Positions 43,027 through 52,531 are shown, numbered from the stretch's first letter. The stretch is DNA of 64,000 bases from JANNRA01 sp031401035 (GCA_031401035.1 JANNRA010000013.1:1-64000); one strand, 5' to 3'. A program made the numbers and translations. The notes: generated by a model not told the origin, from the sequence alone.

Positions 43027-45507
43027 ATGAGAGCGGTGGGGTTGGTGCTGGTGGTCGGTACGATGACCCTGTTGCGTCCGCTGCTCGGCACCGCGCAACC
43101 GCTCGGCGGCGCCTTTGCGGTGAATACGACCACCATCGACCAGCAGATCGCGCCGGCCGTTGGTGCCGCCCCCGGCGGTAGCTTTGTCGTCGTCTGGGAG
43201 AGCTTCGACCAGGACGGCGACTACTGCGGGGTTTTCGGGCAACGCTTCAGCAGCACCGGCGTGGCGGCAGGTGCGGAGTTCCAGGCGCCCACCTCGAGCG
43301 CCGGACTGCAGGCAGTACCGGACGTCAGCGTCGCCGCCGACGGCGCCTTCGTCGTCGCCTGGCAGGGGTATGGCGACAGCGAGGCGAGCGACAACGCCGA
43401 CATCTTCGTGCGACGATTCGCCAGCAACGGCGTCGCCAGTGGCGGCGAGACGCTCGTCAACCAGGACCCCGGCGCCTTCGAAGGCGCGGCGGCGCTGGCG
43501 GCGACGGGCGATGGCTTCGTCGTTGTCTGGGACGATTACGACGACGTCTTCGCGCGCCGCCTCGACGCCAGCGGCGCACCGCTCGGGGACGCCTTCCGGG
43601 TCAACACGACCACCGACGGTTTTCAGGGCTCGGCGGCCGTCGCCCCGCTCGGCAACGGCGGATTCGTCATTGCCTGGGAGGACGGCTATTTCGGCGGCAG
43701 CGGCGCCGGCGCAGATGGATCGGGCTATGGCATCTTCGCGCAGCGCTTCGACGGCGGCGGCGCGCCGGCCGGCGGCGAATTACAGGTCAACGAAGTCAGC
43801 ACCGGCGGCCAGTATGCGGTTTCCCTGGCGCCGGCCGCCGGCGGCGGATTCGTGGTCGTCTGGCAGGGCTATCCGGTGAAAGAGGACGTCGATGTCGGCC
43901 TCTTCGGCCGCCGCTTCGATGCCGCGGGCACGCCGGTCGCCGGCGACTTCCGTATCGATCCGACGCCATCGGCCGATCCCGGCAGCCCGCAGGTCGCGGC
44001 CGACGCCGCCGGCAATTTCGTCGTTGCATGGAGTGCCGAGGCGACGCCCGGGGCGCCGACAACCATCCTGGCGCGGCGCTACGACGTCGGCGGCGCGGCC
44101 CTCGGGCCGGCCGAGGCGGTGGTTGCGACCTCAACGGTCGATCACCTGTCGCCGGCCGTGGCTGCGGCGAGCGACGGTCGCCAGATCGTCGCCTGGCGCC
44201 GCGGCGGCGGCCCTGATGACGCCGATATCTTCGCGCAGCGCTTTGCGGCCATCAATCCGACACCGCTGCCGAGCGCCACGCCGAGCCGTACCGGCACCCC
44301 GACACGCACCGCGACTCCGGTTGCGACAGCGAGTGTGACGGCGACGCCAACGGAGACGGTGACCGCGACACCGAGTCGCACGCGCACGGCGTCGCCGACC
44401 AGTTCGAGTACGGCCACGTCGACACCGACCCGCACCGGCACACCGACCGGCACCGGGACGCGCACCGCCACGCCAACGCGCACGGCGACCAGCACGCCGT
44501 CGTCGACCGCCACCCCCAGCGCGACGTTCAGCGCGACGCCCAGCGCGACGCCGTCGCCGACCAGGACCGCCTCGGTCACTCGCGCCGCCACCGCCACGGT
44601 CAGCGCGACGTCGAGTCACAGCGCCACCCCGACCCGCACACCCAGCAGGACCAGCACGGCCTCACCACCGCCGAGCGCGACCGCCAGTCCGACCGCCACG
44701 TCGAGCGGCACGCCGACCAGCAGCGCGACCCGCAGCGGCACCGCCACCGCCCCGCCGACCGCGAGTGCCACGGCGACCAGGACCAACTCGCCGCCGCCGA
44801 TGCCGACACACACCGATGCCCCGGCGCCGACGGCAACCATGCTCGACACCCCGGTTCCGACGGCGACTGGCACCGATTCCCCGGCGCCGACGTCGACCAG
44901 CACGGACACGCCGACGCCAACGACGACTCGTACCAGTTCACCCACCGCGACGGCGACGAGAACCGACTCCCCCGTCGCGACGGCGACGAGAACGGATGCG
45001 CCCGCCGCCACCGCCAGCGCCACCGCCAGCGCGACGGCGACCGCGCCGCCCTCGGCGACCGCGAGCCCGACGGCCTCTCGCAGCGCGACGCCGCCGCCGA
45101 CCGCCAGCGAATCGGCCACGCCGAGTGCGACCAGCACGCCGACGGCCGCCGCCGAGGCGACCGCGACGTCCTTGATGATGGCCAGCCCGACCGGCACAGC
45201 GTCGCCCACCGACACGGCCTCGCCCACGCCAGCAGCGACCGACACGGCCGCGCCGAGCGCGACGCCGAGCCGGGTGCCGACGGCGTTGCCATGTCCCGGA
45301 GATTGCGACGGCGACGGCCAGGTGGCGATCACCGACCTTGTCATCGCCGTCGACATCGCCCTCGACGGCCGCCCGCCGCTTGCCTGTCCGGCCGTGGACG
45401 TCAACGGTGACGCGCGCGTCACCGTCGACGAACTGGTCGGCGCTGTCTCCGGCGCCTTGAGCGGCTGCGGGCCTGCCCTTGAAGGGACACGAATCGAGTC
45501 CAACTGA
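43027..45507 (+). CDS. Secreted repeat protein with Thr/Pro-rich linker and EF-hand-like C-terminal module
   Basis: 826 residues. Signal peptide MRAVGLVLVVGTMTLL...GTAQ. Residues about 30-410 hold six or seven repeats of about 60 residues built on GGFVVVWE...GVFGQRF...G, probably a beta-propeller. Residues about 412-755 are almost purely Thr, Ser, Pro and Ala (SATPSRTGTPTRTATP style), a likely extracellular, possibly glycosylated spacer. A compact module from CPGDCDGDG to LSGCG follows: two calcium-loop-like motifs (DCDGDGQVAITD and DVNGDARVTVDE) with four Cys. No cohesin-type partner was recognised. Surface display or matrix attachment is plausible but unproven. Confidence 0.75.
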   Translation: MRAVGLVLVVGTMTLLRPLLGTAQPLGGAFAVNTTTIDQQIAPAVGAAPGGSFVVVWESFDQDGDYCGVFGQRFSSTGVAAGAEFQAPTSSAGLQAVPDVSVAADGAFVVAWQGYGDSEASDNADIFVRRFASNGVASGGETLVNQDPGAFEGAAALAATGDGFVVVWDDYDDVFARRLDASGAPLGDAFRVNTTTDGFQGSAAVAPLGNGGFVIAWEDGYFGGSGAGADGSGYGIFAQRFDGGGAPAGGELQVNEVSTGGQYAVSLAPAAGGGFVVVWQGYPVKEDVDVGLFGRRFDAAGTPVAGDFRIDPTPSADPGSPQVAADAAGNFVVAWSAEATPGAPTTILARRYDVGGAALGPAEAVVATSTVDHLSPAVAAASDGRQIVAWRRGGGPDDADIFAQRFAAINPTPLPSATPSRTGTPTRTATPVATASVTATPTETVTATPSRTRTASPTSSSTATSTPTRTGTPTGTGTRTATPTRTATSTPSSTATPSATFSATPSATPSPTRTASVTRAATATVSATSSHSATPTRTPSRTSTASPPPSATASPTATSSGTPTSSATRSGTATAPPTASATATRTNSPPPMPTHTDAPAPTATMLDTPVPTATGTDSPAPTSTSTDTPTPTTTRTSSPTATATRTDSPVATATRTDAPAATASATASATATAPPSATASPTASRSATPPPTASESATPSATSTPTAAAEATATSLMMASPTGTASPTDTASPTPAATDTAAPSATPSRVPTALPCPGDCDGDGQVAITDLVIAVDIALDGRPPLACPAVDVNGDARVTVDELVGAVSGALSGCGPALEGTRIESN
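44257..45290. repeat. Low-complexity Thr/Pro/Ser/Ala-coding tract
   Basis: About 1 kb of degenerate repeats of ACG/CCG/AGC/GCG codons encoding units such as TPTRTAT and ATPSAT inside the secreted repeat protein. The repeats create long spurious open frames on both other frames and on the reverse strand. Third bases vary between C and G, so the repetition is at protein level more than at DNA level. Confidence 0.85.
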
Positions 45508-45550
45508 CGGGCCGGGGGAGCCTGCCGGCGGTCGCAGTCGTATTGTCACA

Positions 45551-47080
45551 TCAGGGCTGGTCCGCCCGCTCCGCTGGCAGCGTGAACGAGAACGTCATCC
45601 CTGCGCCGGCATTGGGTTCCGCCCACAGGCGGCCACCGTGTGATTCGACGATGGTCCGGCTGATCGACAGCCCCATGCCCAGGCCGCTCGTCTTGGTGGT
45701 GAAGAACGGGGCGAAGACGCGCTGCATCAAGGCGGCGGGGATGCCGATACCGGTGTCGCTCACCGCCACGCTGACGCCACCGCTGGGCGTCGCCTGCGCG
45801 CGCACGGCTATCAGCCCTGGGCGTCGCGTGATCGATTCGACGGCATTGCGCAGCAGATTGAGCATCACCTGTTCGATCTGGACGCGGTCGGCCAGGACGG
45901 GTGGCAGGCTGGGGGTAATGTCGAGGCGCACAGCGATGCCGCGTTCGGTGGCGTCAGGCCGTACCAATTGCGCCGCTTCATACGCCAGGGCGCCGATGTC
46001 GACGCTACTCTCGCCGGGCGGTTCCTTGCGGACCACGCGCTTCAGGCTGCGCACGATCTCACCGGCGCGCAGCGCCTCGGAGGCGATGCGGTCGAGCGCC
46101 TCGAGCACCTCGGGCGCCACCCCCAAGCCGTCCAGACGGTGCGTGCAGCCGCGGGCGTAGTTGACGATCGCGGCCAACGGCTGGTTCAGTTCGTGCGCGA
46201 TGCTGGCCGCCATGTCGTCCATGGCGCTGACGCGCAGGACGTGCGCCAGCTCCGCCTGCCGCTGGCGCGATTCCTCCTCGGCGTGCTTGCGGGCGCTGAT
46301 GTCGGAGATCGATCCCGCCATGCGTGCCGGGCGCGCCTGCGCGTCGCGGACAGTGCGGACGCGTGCCAGCAGCCAGCGGTACCCCCCACCAGCCTTGCGG
46401 GAGCGGAACTCGATCTCGAAGTGCGACTGATCGGATTCCAGGTGCTGCTGCCAACGTTCGTGTGCGTGTAGCTGGTCGTCGGGGTGAACGCGCTCGGCGA
46501 AGTTGTTCGGGCCGGCGGGTTCGTCAGCCGACAGGTCGAGAAGCTCGCGCGAGCGCGGCGAGAGGAAGAGGCTTTGCGCACCCAGATGCCAGTCCCAGAT
46601 GCCGTCCTTGACCCCCTCGACCGCCAGCGCGAAGCGCGCCTCGCTCTCGCGCAGGAGATCTTCGGCCCGTCGTTGCTCGGAGATGTCGCGCACGCTGACC
46701 AAGATCGCGCCGACATGCGGCTCGTCGAGGAGGCTCGTCGCGACGCCCTCCATCCAGTGGTACGTTCCGTCGCGGTGTGGCGCCCGATAGCGGAGGCGCA
46801 CGACGCGCCGCGGCACCGTCAGCAACTCGGCGAGCGCGGCCTCGCACATGGCGTGGTCGTCCGGGTGGATGAACTCGAGGTTGCGGCGCCCCTCGACCTC
46901 TGCCACCGGGTGGCCGAGCAGGCGTTCCATCGCCGGGCTGACGTAGAGCATGGTGCCGTCGACGCCGACCAGGACCACCACGTCGGACCCGAGTTCGACC
47001 ATGGCCCGGAACTTCGCCTGCTCGGCGAGCGGGTCGGTCGCGCGCGGCGGCGCGGCGCTGGGTCGTCGATCCGTGCTCAT
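45551..47080 (-). CDS. PAS-domain sensor histidine kinase
   Basis: 509 residues from MSTDRRPSAA (47080); the open frame extends 67 codons upstream without domain support. Two PAS domains, about 23-137 (VVVLVGVDGTMLYVSPAMERLLG) and about 146-265 (DGIWDWHLGAQSLFLSPRS), each end in a PAC segment (RDISEQRRAE, SDISARKHAEE). HisKA with His296 in AASIAHELNQPLAAIV, and an HATPase with LNLLRNAVESI, DTGIGIP and FFTTKTSGLGMGLSISR. No transmembrane helix, so it is a cytosolic FixL/DctB-like kinase. Orphan; the FixJ-type regulator 3.3 kb away is the nearest possible partner. Confidence 0.92.
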   Translation of the reverse strand: MSTDRRPSAAPPRATDPLAEQAKFRAMVELGSDVVVLVGVDGTMLYVSPAMERLLGHPVAEVEGRRNLEFIHPDDHAMCEAALAELLTVPRRVVRLRYRAPHRDGTYHWMEGVATSLLDEPHVGAILVSVRDISEQRRAEDLLRESEARFALAVEGVKDGIWDWHLGAQSLFLSPRSRELLDLSADEPAGPNNFAERVHPDDQLHAHERWQQHLESDQSHFEIEFRSRKAGGGYRWLLARVRTVRDAQARPARMAGSISDISARKHAEEESRQRQAELAHVLRVSAMDDMAASIAHELNQPLAAIVNYARGCTHRLDGLGVAPEVLEALDRIASEALRAGEIVRSLKRVVRKEPPGESSVDIGALAYEAAQLVRPDATERGIAVRLDITPSLPPVLADRVQIEQVMLNLLRNAVESITRRPGLIAVRAQATPSGGVSVAVSDTGIGIPAALMQRVFAPFFTTKTSGLGMGLSISRTIVESHGGRLWAEPNAGAGMTFSFTLPAERADQP

Positions 47081-47171
47081 GGCGCCAGCTGTCCTCCGGT
47101 GTTTCGCCCGCCGGGCGAGAACTTTGCAACCGGCGTGCCTCAATCGGTCGGCGGTGGTACCGTCAATGTGA

Positions 47172-49133
47172 ATGACCGTGCCGACGCCGTGCCGTGCCGC
47201 CTGCCTGGCCCTCCTGCTCGCCGCCCTCCCAGCCGGGGCCGCCTGGGACGTCGGTGACACCGCCCAAACGGGACAGGCCACCGTCTATCTCCGCACCGCC
47301 GGCGGCGCCGGACTCGGCCTGCCGCTTGCCGCCGGCGATCTCGACGGCGACGGCCGCGACGACCTGATCCTGACGCCGATGAACGCCGACAGCGGTCCGA
47401 CGCGCGACCGCTTCAGCGCCGGCGAGGTGGCAATCGTGTTCAGCGGCGCGACACCGACCGCTGTCCGCGACCTCGCCGCTCTCGATGCCGCCGCCCTGCC
47501 GGAGGACGTACTGCTGATCTACGGGGCCGGACTGTTCGACAATCTCGGCACCGAGGTCGCGACGGCCGATCTCGATGGCGACGGATTCGACGAGGCCATC
47601 CTCGGCGCCCAGTACGGCGATGGTGCCGACAACCAGCGCTTGGATGCTGGCGAGGTGTGGATCGTCTGGGGCGGCGCCCAGCGCGGTGGCCGCGTGCTCG
47701 ATCTCGAGGCGCCGCCGGCTGGGGCGGTGACGCAGGTGGTTGGTGCCGATGCCGGCGACCGGCTCGGCGTCTGGGTCAGCGCCGCCGACGTGGATGGCGA
47801 CGGCGTCGCCGATGCGCTGCTCGGCGCCGATCAGGCCGACGGCCCTGCCGAGGCGCGCCGGCACGCCGGCGCGACGTACGTGCTGTACGGCGGCACCGGA
47901 GTGCGCGCCGGCGCGGTCATTGACCTGCGCCTGCCGCTGGTGCCGGTGACGGAGATTCACGGCATCGATGCCGAGGACCACAGCGGCGCGACGGTGCGCG
48001 GCGCCGATGTCGACGGCGACGGTGTCGGCGACGTGCTGATCGGCGCCGGCCTCAACCGCTTGTCGGCGCAGAGCGACGCCAGCGGCGGATTCAGCGGGCA
48101 CGGCCTGGCCGGCGGCGACGGCCCGGACAATCGGTGCGACCCGATCGGCCTCAACTGCGAGATCGGCGAAGCGTACATCGTCTTCGGCACGCGCGGTACC
48201 AGACCGGCGACGGTCGATCTCGCCGCGCCGCCGCCATCGACGGCGATCATCTACGGCGTCGACCGCTTCGACGCCTGGGGCGAAGAGCTCTTCGCCGGCG
48301 ATTTCGATGGCGATGGGCGCGGTGACGTCGCCATCGGCGCGCTCACCGCCGATGGGCCGGACAACACCCGGCCGACCGCCGGCGAGCTGGCGCTGGTGCG
48401 TGGCGACGCCAACGGTCTGCGCGGGGCGCGCATCGACCTGGCGCAGCCGCCGGCAAACGTCACTCTGTTCTACGGTGCCCGTTCCTCGGCCATCGCCGGC
48501 GATACCGCGCTGCTGCTCGACGTCGACGGCGACGGCCGCGACGAACTGGTGATCGCCAGTCCGCAGGATGCCCCACGCGATGTCCTGCCACTGCGCTCGG
48601 TGGCGGGGACGGTGCTGGTGCTGTTCGGGACGGCGGCGCCGTTGCCGGCGACCATCGACCTGGCGGCGGTGCCGGCGGAGTTGGCGCACCTGGTCGTCAA
48701 CGGCGCCGGCGCTGGCGATCTGCTCGCCTACAGCATGTCGGTCGGTGACCTGAACGGCGACGGGCTGCGCGATCTGGTCCTCAATGCCATGGGCGGCGAC
48801 GGCTTCGAGGATCGCCTGGCGCAGGCCGGCGACGCCTACGTGCTCGACGCCGTCGCCCTCAGTCGCGCCGCCGGCCGCGAGGCGGCGACGCCCGGCCCGA
48901 CGGTCCCTGCGACGCCGGTGCCGACGCCAACGCAGCCGCCGACCTGCGCCGGCGATTGCGACGGCGACGCTGCGGTGGACATCGGCGAGCTCGTCATCGG
49001 TGTGAACATCGCCCTCGGTGCCGCCCCGGCCACATCGTGCGCGGCGGCCGATGCCAACGGCGACGGTACCGTGGCGGTCAACGAGCTCGTCGCCAGCGTC
49101 TCGCGCGCCCTCGACGGTTGTGCCGGACGCTGA
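47172..49133 (+). CDS. Secreted FG-GAP/integrin-like repeat protein with EF-hand-like C-terminal module
   Basis: 653 residues; signal peptide MTVPTPCRAACLALLLAALP...GAA. Seven or so FG-GAP-type repeats carry the calcium-loop core D-x-D-G-D-G (GDLDGDGRDDLILT, ADLDGDGFDEAILG, ADVDGDGVADALLG, GDFDGDGRGDVAIG), the pattern of a seven-bladed integrin-alpha-like propeller. A short Thr/Pro linker precedes the C-terminal module from CAGDCDGDA to LDGCAGR with four Cys. It is divergent from the PAS kinase and convergent with the S8 protease. Likely adhesive or calcium-dependent surface function; ligand unknown. Confidence 0.8.
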   Translation: MTVPTPCRAACLALLLAALPAGAAWDVGDTAQTGQATVYLRTAGGAGLGLPLAAGDLDGDGRDDLILTPMNADSGPTRDRFSAGEVAIVFSGATPTAVRDLAALDAAALPEDVLLIYGAGLFDNLGTEVATADLDGDGFDEAILGAQYGDGADNQRLDAGEVWIVWGGAQRGGRVLDLEAPPAGAVTQVVGADAGDRLGVWVSAADVDGDGVADALLGADQADGPAEARRHAGATYVLYGGTGVRAGAVIDLRLPLVPVTEIHGIDAEDHSGATVRGADVDGDGVGDVLIGAGLNRLSAQSDASGGFSGHGLAGGDGPDNRCDPIGLNCEIGEAYIVFGTRGTRPATVDLAAPPPSTAIIYGVDRFDAWGEELFAGDFDGDGRGDVAIGALTADGPDNTRPTAGELALVRGDANGLRGARIDLAQPPANVTLFYGARSSAIAGDTALLLDVDGDGRDELVIASPQDAPRDVLPLRSVAGTVLVLFGTAAPLPATIDLAAVPAELAHLVVNGAGAGDLLAYSMSVGDLNGDGLRDLVLNAMGGDGFEDRLAQAGDAYVLDAVALSRAAGREAATPGPTVPATPVPTPTQPPTCAGDCDGDAAVDIGELVIGVNIALGAAPATSCAAADANGDGTVAVNELVASVSRALDGCAGR

Positions 49134-49160
49134 TTGTGGCGGGCGCGGCGCCTGTGCGGC

Positions 49161-51215
49161 TCACGCGTTGACGAGCGCCGCGGAGACGGCGTCGAGCAGC
49201 TCGGCGATCGACACCGCGCCGTCGCCGTCGCTGTCGGCCGCCGCGCAGCTCGCCGCGCTGGCGTCGCCGAGCGCAATGCGCACGGCGATCAGGAGTTCGG
49301 CGACGGAGACGCGCCGGTCTGCGTCGCAGTCCCCTGGCGTCGTGACGATCAGCGCGGCGAGGGCGGCGCCCGGATCGACCAGCCCGGCGCCCGCCAACGG
49401 ATCTCGGCCCGGCGCCGCGACATCGCGCGCGGTGTCGCGCAGGAGGGCTGCGACCTCGGCCGGCGTCAGCCCTGGGGCGGCCTGGCGCAGCAGCGCGGCG
49501 ACCGCCGCAACGACTGGCGCGGCGGCCGAGGTGCCGAAGAAGTTCGGCAGCCCGTTGTCGTCTCGGTCGATGCCGAAGAACGCGGTGTCGCCGCCATCGG
49601 GTGCGGCGAGATCGGGTTTGAAGCGCCGTACCGGCGCGTCCGGCAGCGCCGCGCCTGTCCCGTCGAAGTAGAACGGCAGCGCGCCACCACGGGCGCTGTA
49701 GGCCTGCACGTCGATCACCGCGTCGCCGCCGGCGAAGGCTCCGGCGCTGGCGATCTCGCGGACATCGATCGCCGCCGTGGCGATGGCGCCGGCACTCGCC
49801 GCATGGCCATAGAGCTGCGCCGCGTCGAAGCGGCCCGTTTCGAACGTGATCTGGCCCGCCTCGTTTGGGCAGCGCGGGCTGCTGACCGTGATGCGGAACG
49901 GAATCCCGACGGCACCGCAGACGTGGTCGACGGCGAGGTGGACGGTCGTCGCGGTGGCGGCGTGGAAGGTGAATATCTCCAGCGGGTCGCCGCCGCGGCC
50001 ACCGCCGGGCGCGGCGCACCCCTGCGTATCGGTAGCCTGGGCGACGATGCGCGACTGGGCCGTGGCGGCGGAGAACAGATAGAGATCCAGATCGGTGGTT
50101 GCGCCGCCGCCGAGCACGCCGGAGAAGGGCTCGGCCCATTGCAGGACGGCGCGCACGCTGCAGCCGCCCGGGATGGTGATGGCGGCGAAGCGATCGCCGT
50201 CGCCGAAGTCGTGCAGGTCGGCGCCATTCGGGCGCTCGCTGGCATCGCCATTCGGGCGCTCGCCGGCATCGCCATTCGGGTCGCTGTCGAGGAATCGCTG
50301 GTCGATGCCGTGCTGGCCGCTGTTGGCGGCGGCGGAGACGAAGACGGCGCCATCCGTCGCGACGTCGGCGGCGGCCTGCGCGACGATGCCATCCTGGAAC
50401 ATGGGCTCGGCGAAGAACATTACGTCGTCGACGATGATGTCGGCGCCGCAGCCGCGCAGCGCCAGAATGTTCTCGGCGAAGGTCGCTTCGTCGGGGAATG
50501 CGGTCGCGAACAGAAGTGACGCCCCCGGTGCGAGATCGTGGATGATCTCGCCCATGCCGCTGCCTTCGTCGGTGCCGCCGCGCGGGCCGGCGTCGAGGAC
50601 GGTCACCGCCGCTGGCAGATCGCCGCTGCGTTGCGGCGCCGAGCCGCGCAGGGTGCGATCGCAGCCGCTGCCGCTGCTGGAACCACCGAGGTCGTTGGCG
50701 ATGCTGTCGGACAGCATGCCGATGCGCACGCCGCTGCCGTCGACGCCGAAGCGGGCGCGCGTCGCGTCCCCCGCCAGGAGTGCGTCGACCTGGGTCTGCA
50801 CCGAGCCGCTGGCGGTGACGCCGCCGTAGAGGGGATGGATGACGGTCAGGTCGGGCAGCGCGGCGAGCGCCGGCAGCGCCGTCAGGGGCACGCCTGCCAC
50901 CAGACGCGCATAGCGATACGACACGCGTTCGAGGCGGGCGCCGATGGCGCTCGCCTGGGCGACCACGGCCGGCGTCAGGCGCCGGAAGCGCAGCTCGACG
51001 ACGCGCTCGTCGCGGTCGAGCTGCAGCGCCGGCAGGGACGGGAACAGCGCCGGCGGCGCCGCCGGATCGACGGCGCGCAGGGCGCTCGCCACGCGGCTGA
51101 GACGCGCGTCCGCGGCGGGGCGGGCAGACGCGGGCAGGGCGGCAAACAGACAGAGGGTGGCCGCGGCCAGACCGGCGCGGGCGCCGGCCCGCGGCGAACA
51201 GAGGCGGCGGGGCAC
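49161..51215 (-). CDS. Secreted subtilisin-family (S8) serine peptidase with EF-hand-like C-terminal module
   Basis: 684 residues; signal peptide with core GLAAATLCLFAALPASA. The catalytic Asp is probably Asp170 in GVRIGMLSDSIAND, and Ser563 lies in NFFGTSAAAPVVAAVAAL. The usual HGT box is not visible: the equivalent segment reads GTDEGSGMGEIIHDLAPGA, with Glu217 where His is expected and the only His at 226. The protein ends in the GDCDADRRVSVAEL...DGDGAVSIAELLDAV module lacking the outer two Cys seen in its relatives. Two exact-length 24-bp repeats fall in the catalytic domain. Extracellular; substrate unknown. Confidence 0.85.
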   Translation of the reverse strand: MPRRLCSPRAGARAGLAAATLCLFAALPASARPAADARLSRVASALRAVDPAAPPALFPSLPALQLDRDERVVELRFRRLTPAVVAQASAIGARLERVSYRYARLVAGVPLTALPALAALPDLTVIHPLYGGVTASGSVQTQVDALLAGDATRARFGVDGSGVRIGMLSDSIANDLGGSSSGSGCDRTLRGSAPQRSGDLPAAVTVLDAGPRGGTDEGSGMGEIIHDLAPGASLLFATAFPDEATFAENILALRGCGADIIVDDVMFFAEPMFQDGIVAQAAADVATDGAVFVSAAANSGQHGIDQRFLDSDPNGDAGERPNGDASERPNGADLHDFGDGDRFAAITIPGGCSVRAVLQWAEPFSGVLGGGATTDLDLYLFSAATAQSRIVAQATDTQGCAAPGGGRGGDPLEIFTFHAATATTVHLAVDHVCGAVGIPFRITVSSPRCPNEAGQITFETGRFDAAQLYGHAASAGAIATAAIDVREIASAGAFAGGDAVIDVQAYSARGGALPFYFDGTGAALPDAPVRRFKPDLAAPDGGDTAFFGIDRDDNGLPNFFGTSAAAPVVAAVAALLRQAAPGLTPAEVAALLRDTARDVAAPGRDPLAGAGLVDPGAALAALIVTTPGDCDADRRVSVAELLIAVRIALGDASAASCAAADSDGDGAVSIAELLDAVSAALVNA
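50223..50280. repeat. 24-bp tandem repeat inside the S8 peptidase gene
   Basis: Two copies of a 24-bp unit (50223-50246 and 50247-50270) differ at one base, followed by ten more matching bases. They encode PNGDAGER/PNGDASER-type octapeptides. This looks like a recent slippage duplication in a surface loop. Confidence 0.8.
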
Positions 51216-51295
51216 CTCCGCTGTCTATCTGCCGCCACGAGGAGACGGAAGGCCGGCGTCGCTTTTCCGCCACCGCGCCGGTACAGTCCGAGGCT

Positions 51296-52531
51296 ATGCC
51301 CGAGGCGCTGCTCGCCGTCGCGCGCGACCTGCGCCTGGCCGACCTGCTCGATATCGCGCTGGTGACGGTCTTTCTGTACTCCGCCATCGCCCTCGTGCGC
51401 CGGACGCGGGCCCGTTTGGTCGCCGGTGGCGTGGTCCTCCTGGTCGGCCTGTTTCTCGTCGCGCGGGCGCTCGATCTGCGGCTCACGACCTGGCTCCTGC
51501 AGGGCTTCTTCGCCGTCTTCGTGGTCATGCTGGTGGTCATCTTCCAGGAGGAGCTGCGCCAGCTCTTCGAGCGCCTGGCCCTGTGGGGGCTGCGGCGGCG
51601 GACCGAGGCCGGGCCGTCGGGGGGCGCCGCCGACGTCGTGCTGGCCGGCGTGCGCGATCTGGCGCGGGCGCACACCGGCGCGCTGATCGTCCTCGTCGGG
51701 CGTCAGCCGATCGATCGGCACCTCTCCGGCGGCGTCGCCCTCGACGGCATCCTCAGCGAGGCACTGTTGAAGAGCATCTTCGACAAGCACTCGGCCGGGC
51801 ACGACGGCGCGGTGATCATCGAGGGCGATCGGCTGCGCCGCTTCGGCGCGCAGCTGCCGCTGTCGACGGACTTCCGCCAGCTCGAGGGCGTTGGCACGCG
51901 CCACGGCGCGGCGCTCGGACTGTCCGAGCGCAGCGACGCCCTCTGCCTGGTGGTATCCGAAGAGCGCGGCCTCGTCTCGCTCGCGCACGGCGGCCGCCTG
52001 CGACGGCTCGCCGATCCAGCCGCGGTGGCCGCCGAAGTGCAGGCGTTCCGCAGCAAGGTCTCGCCGCCGGCCGACCGTCGGCGCGTCCTCATGGCGCTGG
52101 TGCGCGAAAACTGGGTCGAGAAGATCACCGCGCTGCTGCTCGTGATCGCGCTCTGGTACCTCTTCGTACCCGGCTCGCGCCCCGCGAGCGAGGCGTTTCC
52201 GATCGACATCAAGGTCGTCAACCTGCCGCCCGGCTTCGCGCTCGAGGGCGTCGAACCCGAGCGAGTGATGGCGGTCTTCGCCGGACAGCGGCGGGCGTTC
52301 TATCTGTTCGACCCGAGCCGCATCGAGGTCACCGTCGACGCCAGCCTGGCGCGCTACGGGCGCCGGACGTTCACCATCGCACCCGAGCAGATCCGCCATC
52401 CAGCGGACCTCACCGTCGAGGACGTTGAACCGGAACAGGTGCGCATCTCGCTGCGCCCCCTCGACGGCGTCAGCTCACCGCTCGCCGAGGACGAGGCACC
52501 GCCGCCGATGCGATCGCGCGACGACGACTAG
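51296..52531 (+). CDS. Diadenylate cyclase (CdaA type) fused to a YbbR domain
   Basis: Makes c-di-AMP from two ATP. 411 residues: three N-terminal transmembrane helices (about 18-82), the DAC domain with DGA at 170-172 (GHDGAVIIEGD) and GTRHGAALGLSE at 200-211. A fourth transmembrane helix (about 279-293) is followed by one YbbR repeat at about 300-390. Firmicutes encode the YbbR protein (CdaR) as a separate regulator; here it is fused. The second active-site motif is RHG where RHR is usual, so activity should be tested. It precedes the glycogen phosphorylase gene by 82 nt. c-di-AMP targets in this organism are unknown. Confidence 0.92.
   Translation: MPEALLAVARDLRLADLLDIALVTVFLYSAIALVRRTRARLVAGGVVLLVGLFLVARALDLRLTTWLLQGFFAVFVVMLVVIFQEELRQLFERLALWGLRRRTEAGPSGGAADVVLAGVRDLARAHTGALIVLVGRQPIDRHLSGGVALDGILSEALLKSIFDKHSAGHDGAVIIEGDRLRRFGAQLPLSTDFRQLEGVGTRHGAALGLSERSDALCLVVSEERGLVSLAHGGRLRRLADPAAVAAEVQAFRSKVSPPADRRRVLMALVRENWVEKITALLLVIALWYLFVPGSRPASEAFPIDIKVVNLPPGFALEGVEPERVMAVFAGQRRAFYLFDPSRIEVTVDASLARYGRRTFTIAPEQIRHPADLTVEDVEPEQVRISLRPLDGVSSPLAEDEAPPPMRSRDDD

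Noticed and set aside
44131..45549. Long reverse-strand open frames opposite the Thr/Pro-rich tract
   Set aside because: They arise because the repeated ACG/CCG/AGC codons read as open Val/Gly/Ser-rich frames on the other strand; no domain or start signal.
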